From positions 186,001 to 250,000 of the forward strand of contig NZ_MKKI01000043.1 in NCBI RefSeq assembly GCF_001942345.1: a DNA stretch of 64,000 nt, read 5' to 3'. Shown here piece after piece: positions 17,829 through 26,946 of the stretch. The DNA is from Corynebacterium sp. CNJ-954. Its GTDB lineage: Bacteria > Actinomycetota > Actinomycetes > Mycobacteriales > Mycobacteriaceae. How positions within the stretch are numbered: the first letter of the stretch is position 1; every line of letters starts with the position of its first letter. The notes under the pieces were generated by a model that was given only the letters and a program-made list of their open reading frames with translations, ran no database searches and had not been told where the DNA came from. The translations under genes and the position numbers were made by a program.

Positions 17829-19143
17829 GAGGGGTTCCTTTCAGGTCGTCCAGCACGGCGTCGACGATGTCGGCCGCGTGTCCGGTGTGGTCGGCGGGGT
17901 CGGTGCTGAAACCGTGGTCACGGTGGGCCCGTTCGATCAGTTCGCCGAGGGTGTCGTCGGCGACGGCCCGGTCGATGTCCCCACGGGGTACGTATCTGCC
18001 CAGAGCTTCGGCGAGGACCGCCCCGCCCGTCAGCGCGAGGTTGCGGTGCATCGCGTCGGTGTCGACGGTGATGCCGTCGATGCTGGCCCGCGTACGGTTC
18101 ACTGCTCCGGCCGTGGCGGCCGCGAGGTCGCGTACCGTCTGCCATTCGGCGTGCCAGGCACCGGTCGCCCGCTGCATCCGCTGGTCCATGCAGTCCAGCA
18201 TCGTGGCGGCAAGCGCCGGGGTCCGTCGGGCGTAGCCGTCGGCGGCAATGGCCGCAGCCGGGTTGGCCTTGTGCGGCATCGCCGAGGATCCGCCCGGGGT
18301 CGACTCCCGCAACTCCCCCACCTCGGTGGCGGAGAACACGATCACGTCTCCGGCGACCTTGCGGACGGAGCCCGCCAACGCCGCCAGTGCGGTAGCGACG
18401 TGGATCAGCGGGAGCCGGTCGGTGTGCCACACCACCGGGGAATCCGCCAGTCCCAGACGCCGGGCCAGTGCCGCATGCACCGACAGACCCGACGGTGCGG
18501 TGGCCGCCAGGTTCCCGGCGGCGCCACCGTACTGCACCGGAAGTGCGTCAAGATCGTCGCGGAGACGGGCGGCCGCGGCAGCAACCTGCCGCAGCCATCC
18601 TGCGGCGATGACGCCGAATGTCGTCGGTACCGCCTGCTGACCGAGCGTGCGTCCGATGACCGGGGTCGTCCGGTGGGTCCGTGCCAGATCGGCGAGATCC
18701 CGGGTCAACTGATCCGTCGTGGCGATGATCGCGTCGCCGGCGTCACGGAGACACAGCACCAGGGCGCTGTCGATGATGTCCTGGCTCGTGGCACCGCGGT
18801 GTACCGCGGATACGCCGATCCCGGCATCCGTCGCCGCCGCCTTGAGCCGTCGGGCGAGCGGAATCGCGGGGTTTCCTCCGGCGACGGACGCCTCGCACAG
18901 CGCCGCCAGCTCTGTCCCGTCGACGGCTGTTGCCGAGATGAGTCGCGCGGTGGCCGACGCCGTCCCAGTGTCGACGAGGCCGGCGTCCCCCACTGCCAGT
19001 GCGAGAGCGGCTTCGACGTCGACCATCCGGGCGATGAAGGCTGCGTCCGACACCGCGGCCATCGCGGTGGTGTCGCCCGAGGCGATGTCGCTGTAGAAGG
19101 TGCGTGCCAGCCCGTCCACGGGGCACCGTTCTGATTCGTTCAC
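17821..19143 (-). CDS. pcaB: 3-carboxy-cis,cis-muconate cycloisomerase (PcaB)
   Basis: A 440-residue member of the fumarase/aspartase superfamily with the signature GGSSAMPHKANPAAA. It lactonises 3-carboxy-cis,cis-muconate. The start I choose is GTG 19143, four bases after the pcaG stop, giving VNESERCP; a longer frame upstream only reads through pcaG. Translation is probably coupled to pcaG. The order H-G-B-C matches the reaction order. Confidence 0.93.
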   Translation of the reverse strand: MNESERCPVDGLARTFYSDIASGDTTAMAAVSDAAFIARMVDVEAALALAVGDAGLVDTGTASATARLISATAVDGTELAALCEASVAGGNPAIPLARRLKAAATDAGIGVSAVHRGATSQDIIDSALVLCLRDAGDAIIATTDQLTRDLADLARTHRTTPVIGRTLGQQAVPTTFGVIAAGWLRQVAAAAARLRDDLDALPVQYGGAAGNLAATAPSGLSVHAALARRLGLADSPVVWHTDRLPLIHVATALAALAGSVRKVAGDVIVFSATEVGELRESTPGGSSAMPHKANPAAAIAADGYARRTPALAATMLDCMDQRMQRATGAWHAEWQTVRDLAAATAGAVNRTRASIDGITVDTDAMHRNLALTGGAVLAEALGRYVPRGDIDRAVADDTLGELIERAHRDHGFSTDPADHTGHAADIVDAVLDDLKGTPHE

Positions 19144-19147
19144 CGGA

Positions 19148-19855
19148 TCAGACCTGGAAGAACGGGGTTTCGGCGGATGCGTCGTCATGCTGCAGGACGA
19201 TGTCCATGCGGTAGGCGTTCGTGCTTTCCTCGGTGAGCACGAGCCGGGCACGGCGATCCTCAGGGACCACGGCGAGGACAGGATCCTCGTCCAGGTTCTC
19301 CCCCAACTCGGCGCCCGGGAAGTAGGCACGGGTGTAGAGCCGTTCGAGGATGCCGCGGGCGAAGACACCGACCTTCAGGTGGGGTGCCTCCTGGGTCGCA
19401 TGGTCGGTCGCATGGTCGGTCGCACCGTCGGCGGTGGCCGGGGTTGCGCCGGGACGGCGGGTACGGAAGGTGACCTCCCCGTCGTCGTCGACCATCCCTC
19501 GACCGATGCCGGCGCCGAGCAACGGGTTCCAGCCTTTCAACGAGCCCTCGTCCGAGCGCTCGTCGAGAGGTGAGGGGTAGATCCCGTCACCGTCGGCCTG
19601 CCAGAGCTCGATCATGGCGTCCTTGACACGGTGCCCGGCGCCGTCGGTGACCGAGAAGGTGACCTCGATGACGTCACCGGCGGCGAAGGACATCGCGTCC
19701 TCGTCGATGAGGTTCTCGGCGCCGGGGGTCGTCAACCCGATATGGACGTAGGGGCCGACGGTCTGGGACGGCATGATGCCCTGGGGTGCTTCATCCTGGT
19801 CCTTGATGTCGGACACCGGGTAGCGGAACGGGCCTGTGGGGTCGCTGTCGATCAT
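19148..19855 (-). CDS. pcaG: Protocatechuate 3,4-dioxygenase alpha subunit (PcaG)
   Basis: A 235-residue intradiol dioxygenase subunit (PSQTVGPYVHIGL near the N terminus, then the conserved ELWQADGDGIY). The alpha subunit pairs with PcaH and does not itself supply the full iron site. A low-complexity insert, GATDHATDHATQ, is encoded by a 12-bp tandem repeat and is likely a surface loop. It begins 34 bp after pcaH. Confidence 0.95.
   Translation of the reverse strand: MIDSDPTGPFRYPVSDIKDQDEAPQGIMPSQTVGPYVHIGLTTPGAENLIDEDAMSFAAGDVIEVTFSVTDGAGHRVKDAMIELWQADGDGIYPSPLDERSDEGSLKGWNPLLGAGIGRGMVDDDGEVTFRTRRPGATPATADGATDHATDHATQEAPHLKVGVFARGILERLYTRAYFPGAELGENLDEDPVLAVVPEDRRARLVLTEESTNAYRMDIVLQHDDASAETPFFQV
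19395..19430 (-). repeat. 12-bp tandem repeat inside pcaG
   Basis: Three copies of GTCGCATGGTCG on the plus strand, the third with two mismatches. They encode repeated DHAT units in a loop of PcaG and keep the frame. Confidence 0.85.
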
Positions 19856-19889
19856 CTGTCTTCTCCTGTCGGGGATTGTGGGGCGGGTG

Positions 19890-20582
19890 TCACTCGAAGT
19901 GGGTGGCGTCGCGTCCGCGCAGCACGATGTCGAACTTGTAGCCCAGGGCGAAGTTCTCGCGGGTCTCGTCGTAGTCGAAGACGGAGATCATGCGCTCACG
20001 GGAGCCCTCGGGTATCGAGTTGTAGATCGGGTCCTGGAAGAACATCGGGTCACCGGGGAAGTACATCTGGGTGACCAGGCGCTCGGCGAACTGACGGCCG
20101 AACAGTGAGAAGTGGATGTGTGCCGGACGCCAGGCGTTGGTGTGGTTCCCCCACGGGTAGGCACCGGGCATGACCGTGTAGAAGCTGTAGACGCCGTTCT
20201 TGTCGGTCAACGTCCGTGCCACACCGTTGAAGTGGGGGTCCAGCGGTGCGGGCCAGGAGTCGTTCTTGTGCCGGTAGCGTCCGGCAGAGTTGGCCTGCCA
20301 TGCCTCGATGAGGGTGTCCGGGACCGGCTTACCGTCGGCACCGAGTACGCGGCCGTGCACGAAGATGCGCTGGCCGATGGCTTCGCCGCCGTTGGCTTTG
20401 GTCATGTCGTTGTCTTCGTCACCGATCGCGCCTTCACCGAAGACGGGGCCGGTGGTCTCTCCGAGTCGCTCGGGGAGCATCAGCAGGTCGTTGTTCGGGT
20501 TACGGAGCACGGTCGTCCGGTACTCCGGGAAATGCAGCGGAGCGAAGCTTCCGTCGGTGGTGACGTTACTGATGGGAACCAT
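19890..20582 (-). CDS. pcaH: Protocatechuate 3,4-dioxygenase beta subunit (PcaH)
   Basis: A 230-residue beta subunit that opens the ring of protocatechuate using Fe(III). Candidate iron ligands are the tyrosines of GRYRHKND and PGAYPWGN and both histidines of RPAHIHFS. The ATG at 20582 is preceded by AGAAGGGG; the longer open frame upstream lacks support. It is the first gene of the nine-gene minus-strand unit, so its promoter (20.6-20.76 kb) probably controls the whole pca-pob-qsu block. Confidence 0.96.
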   Translation of the reverse strand: MVPISNVTTDGSFAPLHFPEYRTTVLRNPNNDLLMLPERLGETTGPVFGEGAIGDEDNDMTKANGGEAIGQRIFVHGRVLGADGKPVPDTLIEAWQANSAGRYRHKNDSWPAPLDPHFNGVARTLTDKNGVYSFYTVMPGAYPWGNHTNAWRPAHIHFSLFGRQFAERLVTQMYFPGDPMFFQDPIYNSIPEGSRERMISVFDYDETRENFALGYKFDIVLRGRDATHFE

Positions 20583-20817
20583 GATGGTGACCCCTTCTGC
20601 GGGATTGCGGGAACGTGATGTGGATCTCACCGTAATAGCCCGTGCGCTATGCGCAAAGTCGTTCACACAGCGAACTACTTTTCGTGGCCGACATGTCGGT
20701 GTACTGCACTTTCACCGCACCGAGCCCGATGTCGGGGGTCACCCAGGGGGGTAGTTAAGGGTTATCAAGAACACGTATTGACAACAGCACTGTCTTTACC
20801 CCGCCGGACACGACAAA
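20583..20817 (-). promoter_or_regulatory. Control region upstream of pcaH
   Basis: This gene-free region feeds the nine-gene unit. A perfect 12-bp palindrome CCGACATGTCGG lies at 20698-20709, about 116 bp upstream of the pcaH start, and GGGTCACCC sits inside a G-rich stretch near 20737. In C. glutamicum PcaO binds an imperfect palindrome upstream of the pcaHG -35 box; no exact match to that site is visible here. Operator identity is inference. Confidence 0.4.
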
Positions 20818-20858
20818 GCCGCACGGGCGAGCGGATGACATCCGTTCTCCCATGCGGC
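20818..20858 (-). terminator. Probable terminator of the clpP operon
   Basis: An imperfect inverted repeat (GCCGCACGGGCGAGCGGA with its near-complement, three mismatches or wobbles) lies 28 bp past the clpP2 stop on the minus strand, followed by a short CTTTG tract. Confidence 0.55.
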
Positions 20859-20885
20859 CCGACGGTCGTCGAGGACCTGCCTCCC

Positions 20886-21566
20886 TTACTGGGAGGAGAG
20901 CTTGCGGTACTCGAAGACCTGGTCGATGATCCCGTACTCCTTGGCACCCTCGGCCGTCAGGAACTTGTCACGGTCCGTGTCCTTCCGGACCTGCTCCTCG
21001 GTCTGGCCGGTGTGGCGTGCCAGCGTCGTCTCCATCAGGCGACGCATACGCTCGATCTCGTCAGCCTGGATCTGGAGGTCCGAGACCTGCCCCTGCGTAC
21101 CTTGTGTGGCGGGCTGGTGGATCAGCACGCGGGAATTCGGCAGAGCTGCCCGCTTACCCTTCGTACCGGCAGCCAGCAGCACAGCCGCCGCGGAAGCGGC
21201 CTGGCCCAGGCAGACGGTGACGATGTCCGGACGGACGTACTGCATGGTGTCGTAAATGGCCATCAGGGCGGTGAAAGAACCACCTGGGGAGTTGATGTAC
21301 ATCGTGATGTCCCGGTCGGGGTCGAGCCCCTCGAGCACCAGCAGCTGGGCCATGATGTCATTCGCGGAGGCGTCGTCAACCTGGGTGCCTAGGAAGATGA
21401 TGCGCTCCTCGAAGAGCTTGTTGTACGGGTTGGATTCCTTGGCACCCCAGGAGGAATGCTCGACGAACGACGGCAGGATGTACCGCGAGGTCGGCATCTG
21501 GGCGCCCGACACCTGGCCGGTGAGTTCGCTGGCGTGGGTGAAACCGTTCATGTTGTTGCTTTCCAT
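20886..21566 (-). CDS. clpP2: ATP-dependent Clp protease proteolytic subunit ClpP2
   Basis: A 226-residue serine protease subunit. The catalytic Ser is in GQAASAAAV, the His in SRVLIHQPA, and the Asp follows in the RDKFLTAEGA region. It works in the cytoplasm as part of the mixed ClpP1P2 tetradecamer with ClpX or ClpC1, which is essential in actinobacteria. The start is uncertain: ATG 21566 has only a weak site, and a second ATG six codons in has GGAA 8 nt upstream. It begins 6 bp after clpP1. Confidence 0.95.
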   Translation of the reverse strand: MESNNMNGFTHASELTGQVSGAQMPTSRYILPSFVEHSSWGAKESNPYNKLFEERIIFLGTQVDDASANDIMAQLLVLEGLDPDRDITMYINSPGGSFTALMAIYDTMQYVRPDIVTVCLGQAASAAAVLLAAGTKGKRAALPNSRVLIHQPATQGTQGQVSDLQIQADEIERMRRLMETTLARHTGQTEEQVRKDTDRDKFLTAEGAKEYGIIDQVFEYRKLSSQ

Positions 21567-21572
21567 CTCTAC

Positions 21573-22190
21573 TTACTGCTCCTTCGCCGAGCTGATCACG
21601 CGGTCGACGAACCCGTACTCGAGCGCCTGCTGGGCGGTGAACCAGCGGTCGCGGTCGGAGTCCTTCTGGATCTGCTCCAGCGACTGACCGGTGTGCTCGG
21701 CGATCAACTCCGCCATCTCACGCTTGGTCTGTGCGAACTGCTCCGCCTGAATGGCGATGTCGGCGGCGGTACCACCGACACCCGCAGACGGCTGGTGCAT
21801 CATAATGCGGGCGTGCGGCAGGGCGAACCGCTTGCCCTTTGCGCCCGCCGACAGCAGGAACTGCCCCATCGAGGCAGCCAGCCCCATGCCGTACGTGGCG
21901 ACGTCGCAGGGCGCGAACTGCATCGTGTCGAAAATCGCCATGCCGGCGGTCACCGACCCACCCGGCGAATTGATGTACAGCGAAATGTCCCTCTCGGGAT
22001 CCTCCGCACTGAGCAGCAGGATCTGTGCGCAGAGCTTGTTGGCGATCTCATCGTCGACCTGGGTGCCCAGGAAGATGATGCGCTCGCGCAACAGACGCTC
22101 GAACACCGAGTCGTTGAGGTTCATCCCCGCGGTAGAGGCCATCTGCGCCTGGCGCAGTGCCTGACCGGCAGACATGTCGTTAGTGCTCAC
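21573..22190 (-). CDS. clpP1: ATP-dependent Clp protease proteolytic subunit ClpP1
   Basis: A 205-residue ClpP with catalytic Ser in GLAASMGQF and His in [10 protein letters not shown], plus the conserved [12 protein letters not shown]-terminal strand. It forms the mixed peptidase complex with ClpP2, encoded next. GAGGAGCATAAGTG precedes ATG 22190. The pair lies downstream of tig, in the same order as in mycobacteria. Confidence 0.95.
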   Translation of the reverse strand: MSTNDMSAGQALRQAQMASTAGMNLNDSVFERLLRERIIFLGTQVDDEIANKLCAQILLLSAEDPERDISLYINSPGGSVTAGMAIFDTMQFAPCDVATYGMGLAASMGQFLLSAGAKGKRFALPHARIMMHQPSAGVGGTAADIAIQAEQFAQTKREMAELIAEHTGQSLEQIQKDSDRDRWFTAQQALEYGFVDRVISSAKEQ

Positions 22191-22372
22191 TTATGCTCCT
22201 CGCTCAAGTTCACGTGTTGGACTGTGCACCAGACTAGTCAACCCCGTGCGCCCACGCCCCTCCCCGGGGCCATGTTCGCTGTCAGCGCACGGTGGCCGGT
22301 CTGGACCTATCCCTATCCCTCTCCGTCACCGGTCCCGCCGACTCTCCGGTGGGCTCCGGACCGGTGCGAACG

Positions 22373-22419
22373 AAAAACACCGCCGCAACCCCCGGAAAGC
22401 TCCCGGGGCCGCGGCGGTG
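22373..22419 (-). terminator. Rho-independent terminator of tig
   Basis: On the minus strand the stem is GTCACCGCCGC paired with GCGGCGGTG around a GC-rich inner stem, directly followed by TTTTTCG. It lies 25 bp beyond the tig stop. Confidence 0.85.
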
Positions 22420-22443
22420 ACGACCAGACTGGTCGGGCCAGAC

Positions 22444-23841
22444 CTAGTTGTCTGCCTTCTCCTCGTCAGAGGCCTCAGCGGACTCGCCGGCCGCATCAGC
22501 GTCACCCTCGGTGAGGTCAGCTTCCTCGCCGAAGAAGTCCTTCGGGTCGATGGAGGTGCCCTTGTCGTCGGTCACGGTGACCTTGCAGATGTTGATGGCC
22601 AGAGCCTTGCCGCGGCGGACGTCGGCGAACAGGTTCGCGATCTGGCCGGACTGCTGGAGCTGCATCACGAACTGGTTCGGATCCATGCCGTAGCGCTGTG
22701 CGGTGAACAGGATGTGGTCGGTGAGCTCCTGCTGGGAGACCTCCGGCTTCTCGATGTCAGCCAGTGCATCCAGGAACAGCTGGGTGCGCACGGAGTCCTC
22801 GGCACCCTCGCGGGCGTCCTCCTCGAACTTCTCGCGGGTGATGTCCTGGGCGGCGAGCATCTGCTCGAACACGGCCTCGTCGCCACCGAACTGGCTGACG
22901 AGCTGCTGGATCTGACCGTCGACCTGCTCCTTGACGACGGACTCCGGCAGGGCGACCTCAGTCTTCTCGAGGGCGGCGGCCAGAACCTTGTCACGGATGT
23001 CCGCGGCCTGCTGACCCTTGAGCTGCTCCTCGACCTGCGACTTCAGGGAGTCCTTCAGCTCATCGAGGGTGTCGAACTCGGAGGCCAGCTGAGCGAAGTC
23101 GTCGTCCAGCTCGGGCAGTTCACGCTCCTTGACCGACTTGACGGTCACGGTTGCCTGGGCCTCGCTGTCGGCGTGCTCGCCGGCGACCAACGTGGTGGTG
23201 AACTCCTTGGACTCGCCCTCGGACAGACCGGTGAGCGCCTCGTCCAGCCCCTCGACGAGGGAGGCGGTACCGACCTCGTAGGACAGTCCCTCGGAGGACG
23301 CCTCGTCGACGGTCTCGCCGTCGACGGTGGCGGTGAGGTCGATGGAGACGAAGTCGCCGTCCTGGACAGCGCGCTCGACCGGCTTCAGGGTGCCGAAACG
23401 GGCACGCAGGTTGGTCAGCTCGGACTCGACGGACTCCTCGTCCGCCTCGAGTGCGTCCACCTCGACGGAGAGGTCGGAGAAGTCCGGCACCTCGATCTCG
23501 GGGCGGACGTCCACCTCTGCGGTGAAGGTGACGTGGTCGTTGTCCTCGAGCTCGGCGATGTCGATCTCAGGCTGGCCGAGAGCCTTGACGTCGTTCTCCT
23601 CGACAGCCTGGCTGTAGCGGCTCGGCAGCATCTCGTTGAGAACTTCATTGAGGATCGATCCGCGACCCAGACGGGCCTCGAGGATCTTCGCCGGAACCTT
23701 GCCCTTGCGGAAGCCGGGCAGGCTGACCTGCTGGGCGAGGGACTTGTAGGCATTGTCGAACTCAGGCTTCAGTTCCTCGAAGGGAACCTCGACGGTGAGC
23801 TTGGCGCGGGTGGCGCTCAGCTGTTCAACGGAGCTCTTCAC
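22444..23841 (-). CDS. tig: Trigger factor
   Basis: A 465-residue ribosome-associated chaperone and prolyl isomerase. The ribosome-docking signature [12 protein letters not shown] is at about 44-55, the FKBP-like domain at about 150-240, the helical chaperone arms after that, and a very acidic tail ends in EEKADN. GTG 23841 is the start: GGAG lies 10 nt upstream, and the 25 extra codons further upstream are not conserved in character. The gene has its own terminator. Confidence 0.95.
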   Translation of the reverse strand: MKSSVEQLSATRAKLTVEVPFEELKPEFDNAYKSLAQQVSLPGFRKGKVPAKILEARLGRGSILNEVLNEMLPSRYSQAVEENDVKALGQPEIDIAELEDNDHVTFTAEVDVRPEIEVPDFSDLSVEVDALEADEESVESELTNLRARFGTLKPVERAVQDGDFVSIDLTATVDGETVDEASSEGLSYEVGTASLVEGLDEALTGLSEGESKEFTTTLVAGEHADSEAQATVTVKSVKERELPELDDDFAQLASEFDTLDELKDSLKSQVEEQLKGQQAADIRDKVLAAALEKTEVALPESVVKEQVDGQIQQLVSQFGGDEAVFEQMLAAQDITREKFEEDAREGAEDSVRTQLFLDALADIEKPEVSQQELTDHILFTAQRYGMDPNQFVMQLQQSGQIANLFADVRRGKALAINICKVTVTDDKGTSIDPKDFFGEEADLTEGDADAAGESAEASDEEKADN

Positions 23842-24139
23842 GGATGCACACTCCTGTGTGTTCTTGGTCTGTGTACTTGCGGCCGGTGGAGCCACGGGAT
23901 CGTCCGTCCGCGTCACCTCCGGGTCTCACTACCCCACCTACTGCGGGTCCACCGGACGGTGAAACACAGGGCGGGCGAGGACGGCCGGAGGCTGCCACCG
24001 GTAATGGTCGCTGTCGATTTTATCGTGCTGCCGACGACGGTAGACACGGGGGTCGGCTCTCCGGGGACTTAATCGCTCTCGTCCCCGGGGCTGCCGCCTG
24101 GCCGAGCACCCTGTCTGACCGACATCCGGTCGATACCCG
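23842..24139. other. Intergenic region between tig and tRNA-Pro
   Basis: About 300 bp without a credible gene. It must hold the tig promoter; I see no clear -35/-10 pair or strong hairpin. Confidence 0.5.
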
Positions 24140-24213
24140 TCGGGATAGCGGGATTTGAACCCACGACCCCTCGCTCCCAAAGCGAGTGCGCTACCAAACT
24201 GCGCCATATCCCG
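24140..24213 (-). tRNA. tRNA-Pro (anticodon TGG)
   Basis: All arms fold: acceptor CGGGATA/TATCCCG, D arm GCGC/GCGC, anticodon stem CTCGC/GCGAG with loop TTTGGGA, T arm GTGGG/CCCGC (with TTCAAAT loop) and A as discriminator at 24140. CCA is not encoded. Confidence 0.95.
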
Positions 24214-24436
24214 GCAGCAGAACTGATGTCTCCAGAAGTTCTGCTGGCGACGATGTTACGGGGTGCCGTAAAACCACGGCAACAGCGGGGCCCCGTAACC
24301 ACCCGTGGTGCCGCAGGATCGGCATGACGGACCGTGTCTCTTCGGTGCAGTGTCCGCCCCGGCCCCGTCGACGAGTGGCACTGCCTGCCGGTTTTCATGC
24401 TTCCGAATCGTGGTGTATCGTCGTCCTCGCAGCAAC

Positions 24437-24511
24437 GGGAGTGTCGTATAGTGGCTAATACCTCAGCCTTCCAAGCTGAAGACGCGGGTTCGATTCCCGT
24501 CACTCCCTCCA
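24437..24511 (+). tRNA. tRNA-Gly (anticodon TCC)
   Basis: Acceptor GGGAGTG/CACTCCC, anticodon stem TCAGC/GCTGA with loop CTTCCAA, T loop TTCGATT and discriminator T at 24508, followed by an encoded CCA. A strong hairpin terminator begins 5 bp later. Confidence 0.95.
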
Positions 24512-24515
24512 CCGG

Positions 24516-24545
24516 AAAGCCCCGACCATGATGGTCGGGGCTTTC
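24516..24545. terminator. Bidirectional terminator after tRNA-Gly
   Basis: AAAGCCCCGACC-ATGAT-GGTCGGGGCTTT is a perfect 12-bp stem with A and T runs on either side. It can end tRNA-Gly on the plus strand and the quinone oxidoreductase gene on the minus strand. Confidence 0.85.
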
Positions 24546-24673
24546 CTGCGTGAACCGGTGTTCCGGCGCGGGCCCTTTCGTGGTGAATCGTGCGAGCGTA
24601 CCGGTTTCGGCGGAACGACGACGGTCGCGGACCGGATCCGGTACGCCCCCACTGAGCGACCTACCGGGAGGGG

Positions 24674-26434
24674 TTACAGTCCCTTGAACCCGGAAGGACG
24701 GGGCACGTTGCGCAGATTCGACTTCGCCATGGTGAACATCTTGCCCACGCCGCCTTCCAGGACGGTACGGGTGGCGGCACGGGCGAATCCGGCCACCTGC
24801 TCCAGCGAGATCTCCGGCGGGATGGACAGGGCGTTCGGGTCCGTCACGACGTCAATCACTGCTGGACCGTCGTAGGCGAGCGCCTCCTTGAGGGTCGACT
24901 CGACGTCCTTCGGGTCCTCGATGCGGAACGCCTTGATTCCGCAGGCTTCGGCGATGTCGGCGTAGTTGACCTTCGCGTGGTCGGTGCCGAAGTCGGGCAT
25001 TCCGGCGACGAGCATCTCGAGCTTGACCATGCCCAGGGTGGAGTTGTTGTAGACGACTGCCTTCACCGGCACCTCGTGCAGCTTCATGGTGAGAAGCTCA
25101 CCCATCAGCATGCCGAGTCCGCCGTCACCGCACATGGCGATGACCTGACGACGTCCCTCGACCGCTTCGGCCGCGCCGATCGCCTGCGGCAACGCATTGG
25201 CCATGGTGCCGTGACGGAAGGACGCCAGCAGGGTGCGGTCCGCCGTCGGAGTGATGTAGCGCGCGTGCCACACATTGCACATGCCAGTGTCGGCGGTGAA
25301 CACGGCGTCGTCGTCCGCCAGATCGTCGAGCACGTAGGACACGTACTCGGGGTGGATCGGCGTGTGGTGCTCGATGTTCTTCGTGTAGGCGTCGATGACG
25401 TGCCGTAGGTTCTTCTCCTGCACCTTCAGCATCGACTCGAGGAACGAAGCATCGGTCTTCTCCTCGATCAGAGGCAACAGGTCCGTGATCGTGGCTGCCA
25501 CATCGCCGGTGACCGGATAGCGAACCGTGGTGCGTCGTCCGATATTGCCGCCCTTGATGTCGACCTGGGCGGTCTCGGTGTCGCGCGGAAGGAACTCGGT
25601 GTACGGGAAGTCCGTGCCGAGCAGGATCAACAGGTCAGCTTCGTCGAATGCTTCGGAGCATGCACCGTAACCGAGCAGACCCGACATGCCGACGTCGTAC
25701 GGGTTGTCGTAGTGCAGGAACTCCTTGCCGCCGTAGGCGTGCCCGACCGGTGCCTTGATCTTCTCCGCCAGCGCGAAGACCTCGTCGCGGGCGTCCTTGC
25801 ACCCTGCGCCACCGAAGATGGTGACCTTCCTGGACTCGTTGATCGCGTCAGCCAGTGCATCGAGCTCGCTCTGCGCGGGGTGCATGGCCGGACGCTCCGC
25901 GGCAATGGCGGAGTTGAGCTGCGGCGACTCCACTGCCTCGTCCCCTGCGATGTCACCCGGGATGACCAGGACGGACACGCCGTTACCAGCCATCGTCGAC
26001 TGGATGGCGTGGTGCAGGATCGTCGCGCCCTGGGTCGCCGAGTTCACCATCTCGCAGTAGCCCGAGCACTCGGCGAACAGGGATTCAGGGTGCGTCTCCT
26101 GGAAGTAGTGGGAGCCGATGAACTGGGACGGGATGTGGCTGGCGATCGCCAGCACCTTCGCACCGTTGCGGTGGGAGTCGTAGAGCCCTTGGACGAGGTG
26201 TGTGTTTCCTGGGCCGCAGGAACCGGCACAGACAGCGAGGTTGCCGGTGACCTGTGATTCCGCACCGGCCGCGAAGGCCGCAGCTTCCTCGTTGCGGACA
26301 TGGAACCACTCGATACTGCTGCGTTTCACCGCATTGACCACAGGATTCAGGCTGTCGCCGACGAGACCGAAGATCCGTCGCACGCCCTGCTTCTCCAGGG
26401 CCGCGACAAGTTGTTCCGCATAATTACGCGCCAT
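24674..26434 (-). CDS. poxB: Pyruvate:quinone oxidoreductase (pyruvate dehydrogenase, quinone)
   Basis: A 586-residue thiamine-diphosphate enzyme with FAD (PoxB, called Pqo in C. glutamicum). It oxidatively decarboxylates pyruvate to acetate and passes electrons to quinone at the membrane face. Visible features are catalytic Glu in HVRNEEAAAFAAG, the ThDP-binding GDGGLGMLMGE with YNNSTLG about 20 residues later, and a C-terminal segment with basic residues that could be the membrane anchor. ATG 26434 has AGGAG upstream; the longer open frame is not supported. Confidence 0.92.
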   Translation of the reverse strand: MARNYAEQLVAALEKQGVRRIFGLVGDSLNPVVNAVKRSSIEWFHVRNEEAAAFAAGAESQVTGNLAVCAGSCGPGNTHLVQGLYDSHRNGAKVLAIASHIPSQFIGSHYFQETHPESLFAECSGYCEMVNSATQGATILHHAIQSTMAGNGVSVLVIPGDIAGDEAVESPQLNSAIAAERPAMHPAQSELDALADAINESRKVTIFGGAGCKDARDEVFALAEKIKAPVGHAYGGKEFLHYDNPYDVGMSGLLGYGACSEAFDEADLLILLGTDFPYTEFLPRDTETAQVDIKGGNIGRRTTVRYPVTGDVAATITDLLPLIEEKTDASFLESMLKVQEKNLRHVIDAYTKNIEHHTPIHPEYVSYVLDDLADDDAVFTADTGMCNVWHARYITPTADRTLLASFRHGTMANALPQAIGAAEAVEGRRQVIAMCGDGGLGMLMGELLTMKLHEVPVKAVVYNNSTLGMVKLEMLVAGMPDFGTDHAKVNYADIAEACGIKAFRIEDPKDVESTLKEALAYDGPAVIDVVTDPNALSIPPEISLEQVAGFARAATRTVLEGGVGKMFTMAKSNLRNVPRPSGFKGL

Positions 26435-26548
26435 GTGGACTGCTCCTGAGTGAGAGGAATTATCGGTTAAGTACCCCTCCGACACTATGCCGATAGCGGA
26501 TCGGCTGCACAGAGAGCTTCATCACCCGTACGGACAGGACAACACAAT

Positions 26549-26570
26549 GTAAGAATATCTATAGTCTTAC
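26549..26570. promoter_or_regulatory. Inverted repeat upstream of poxB
   Basis: GTAAGA-N10-TCTTAC lies in an AT-rich patch about 115 bp upstream of the poxB start and 130 bp upstream of the small HTH gene, in the 265-bp divergent intergenic region. It may be an operator. A TACCCCC tract nearby (26578-26584) resembles the runs bound by RamA-type regulators; both are inference. Confidence 0.35.
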
Positions 26571-26699
26571 CTGTTGACTACCCCCGTTCGTCTCCTGGCT
26601 GGCAGAAAGAATCGGCCCAACTGCATCTTTGTCAGACTGTCGGGCACATCAAAGCGGGAACCACACCTGCAGAGGGAGAGAAAAGTACCGTAAGTTTCC

Positions 26700-26918
26700 A
26701 TGAAGCCCACGATCATCGACGCGGACAGTGGCCGCGAACTGTGGACCGCCGCAGAATGTGCCGACTACGCCGGAACGTCCCGAGGAACGTTCACCAGCTA
26801 CGCGGGCCGGAACCGGGCCCCTAAACCTGCCACCAAACACCACGGCCTGACCCTCTGGGTCGCCGAGGAAGTGAGGGACTGGAACGCCACCCGGAACCGT
26901 CGTCCTCAGGAAGAATGA
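26700..26918 (+). CDS. Small helix-turn-helix (AlpA/MerR-like) DNA-binding protein
   Basis: A 72-residue protein with one HTH of the excisionase type: LWTAAECADYAGTSRGTFTS is the helix-turn-helix and LTLWVAEEVRDW the wing/helix end. It is short for a stand-alone regulator but typical of corynebacterial orphan HTH proteins. The ATG lies 8 nt after a TACCGT -10 box, so it is probably leaderless. It sits convergent with rpiB and divergent from poxB. Confidence 0.65.
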   Translation: MKPTIIDADSGRELWTAAECADYAGTSRGTFTSYAGRNRAPKPATKHHGLTLWVAEEVRDWNATRNRRPQEE

Positions 26919-26946
26919 CCCCCACTTCCTGAGAGGAGACGGGCTT

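Noticed and set aside
24546..24673. Non-coding RNA in the gap between tRNA-Gly and poxB
   Set aside because: No promoter or extra terminator is visible beyond the tRNA terminator.
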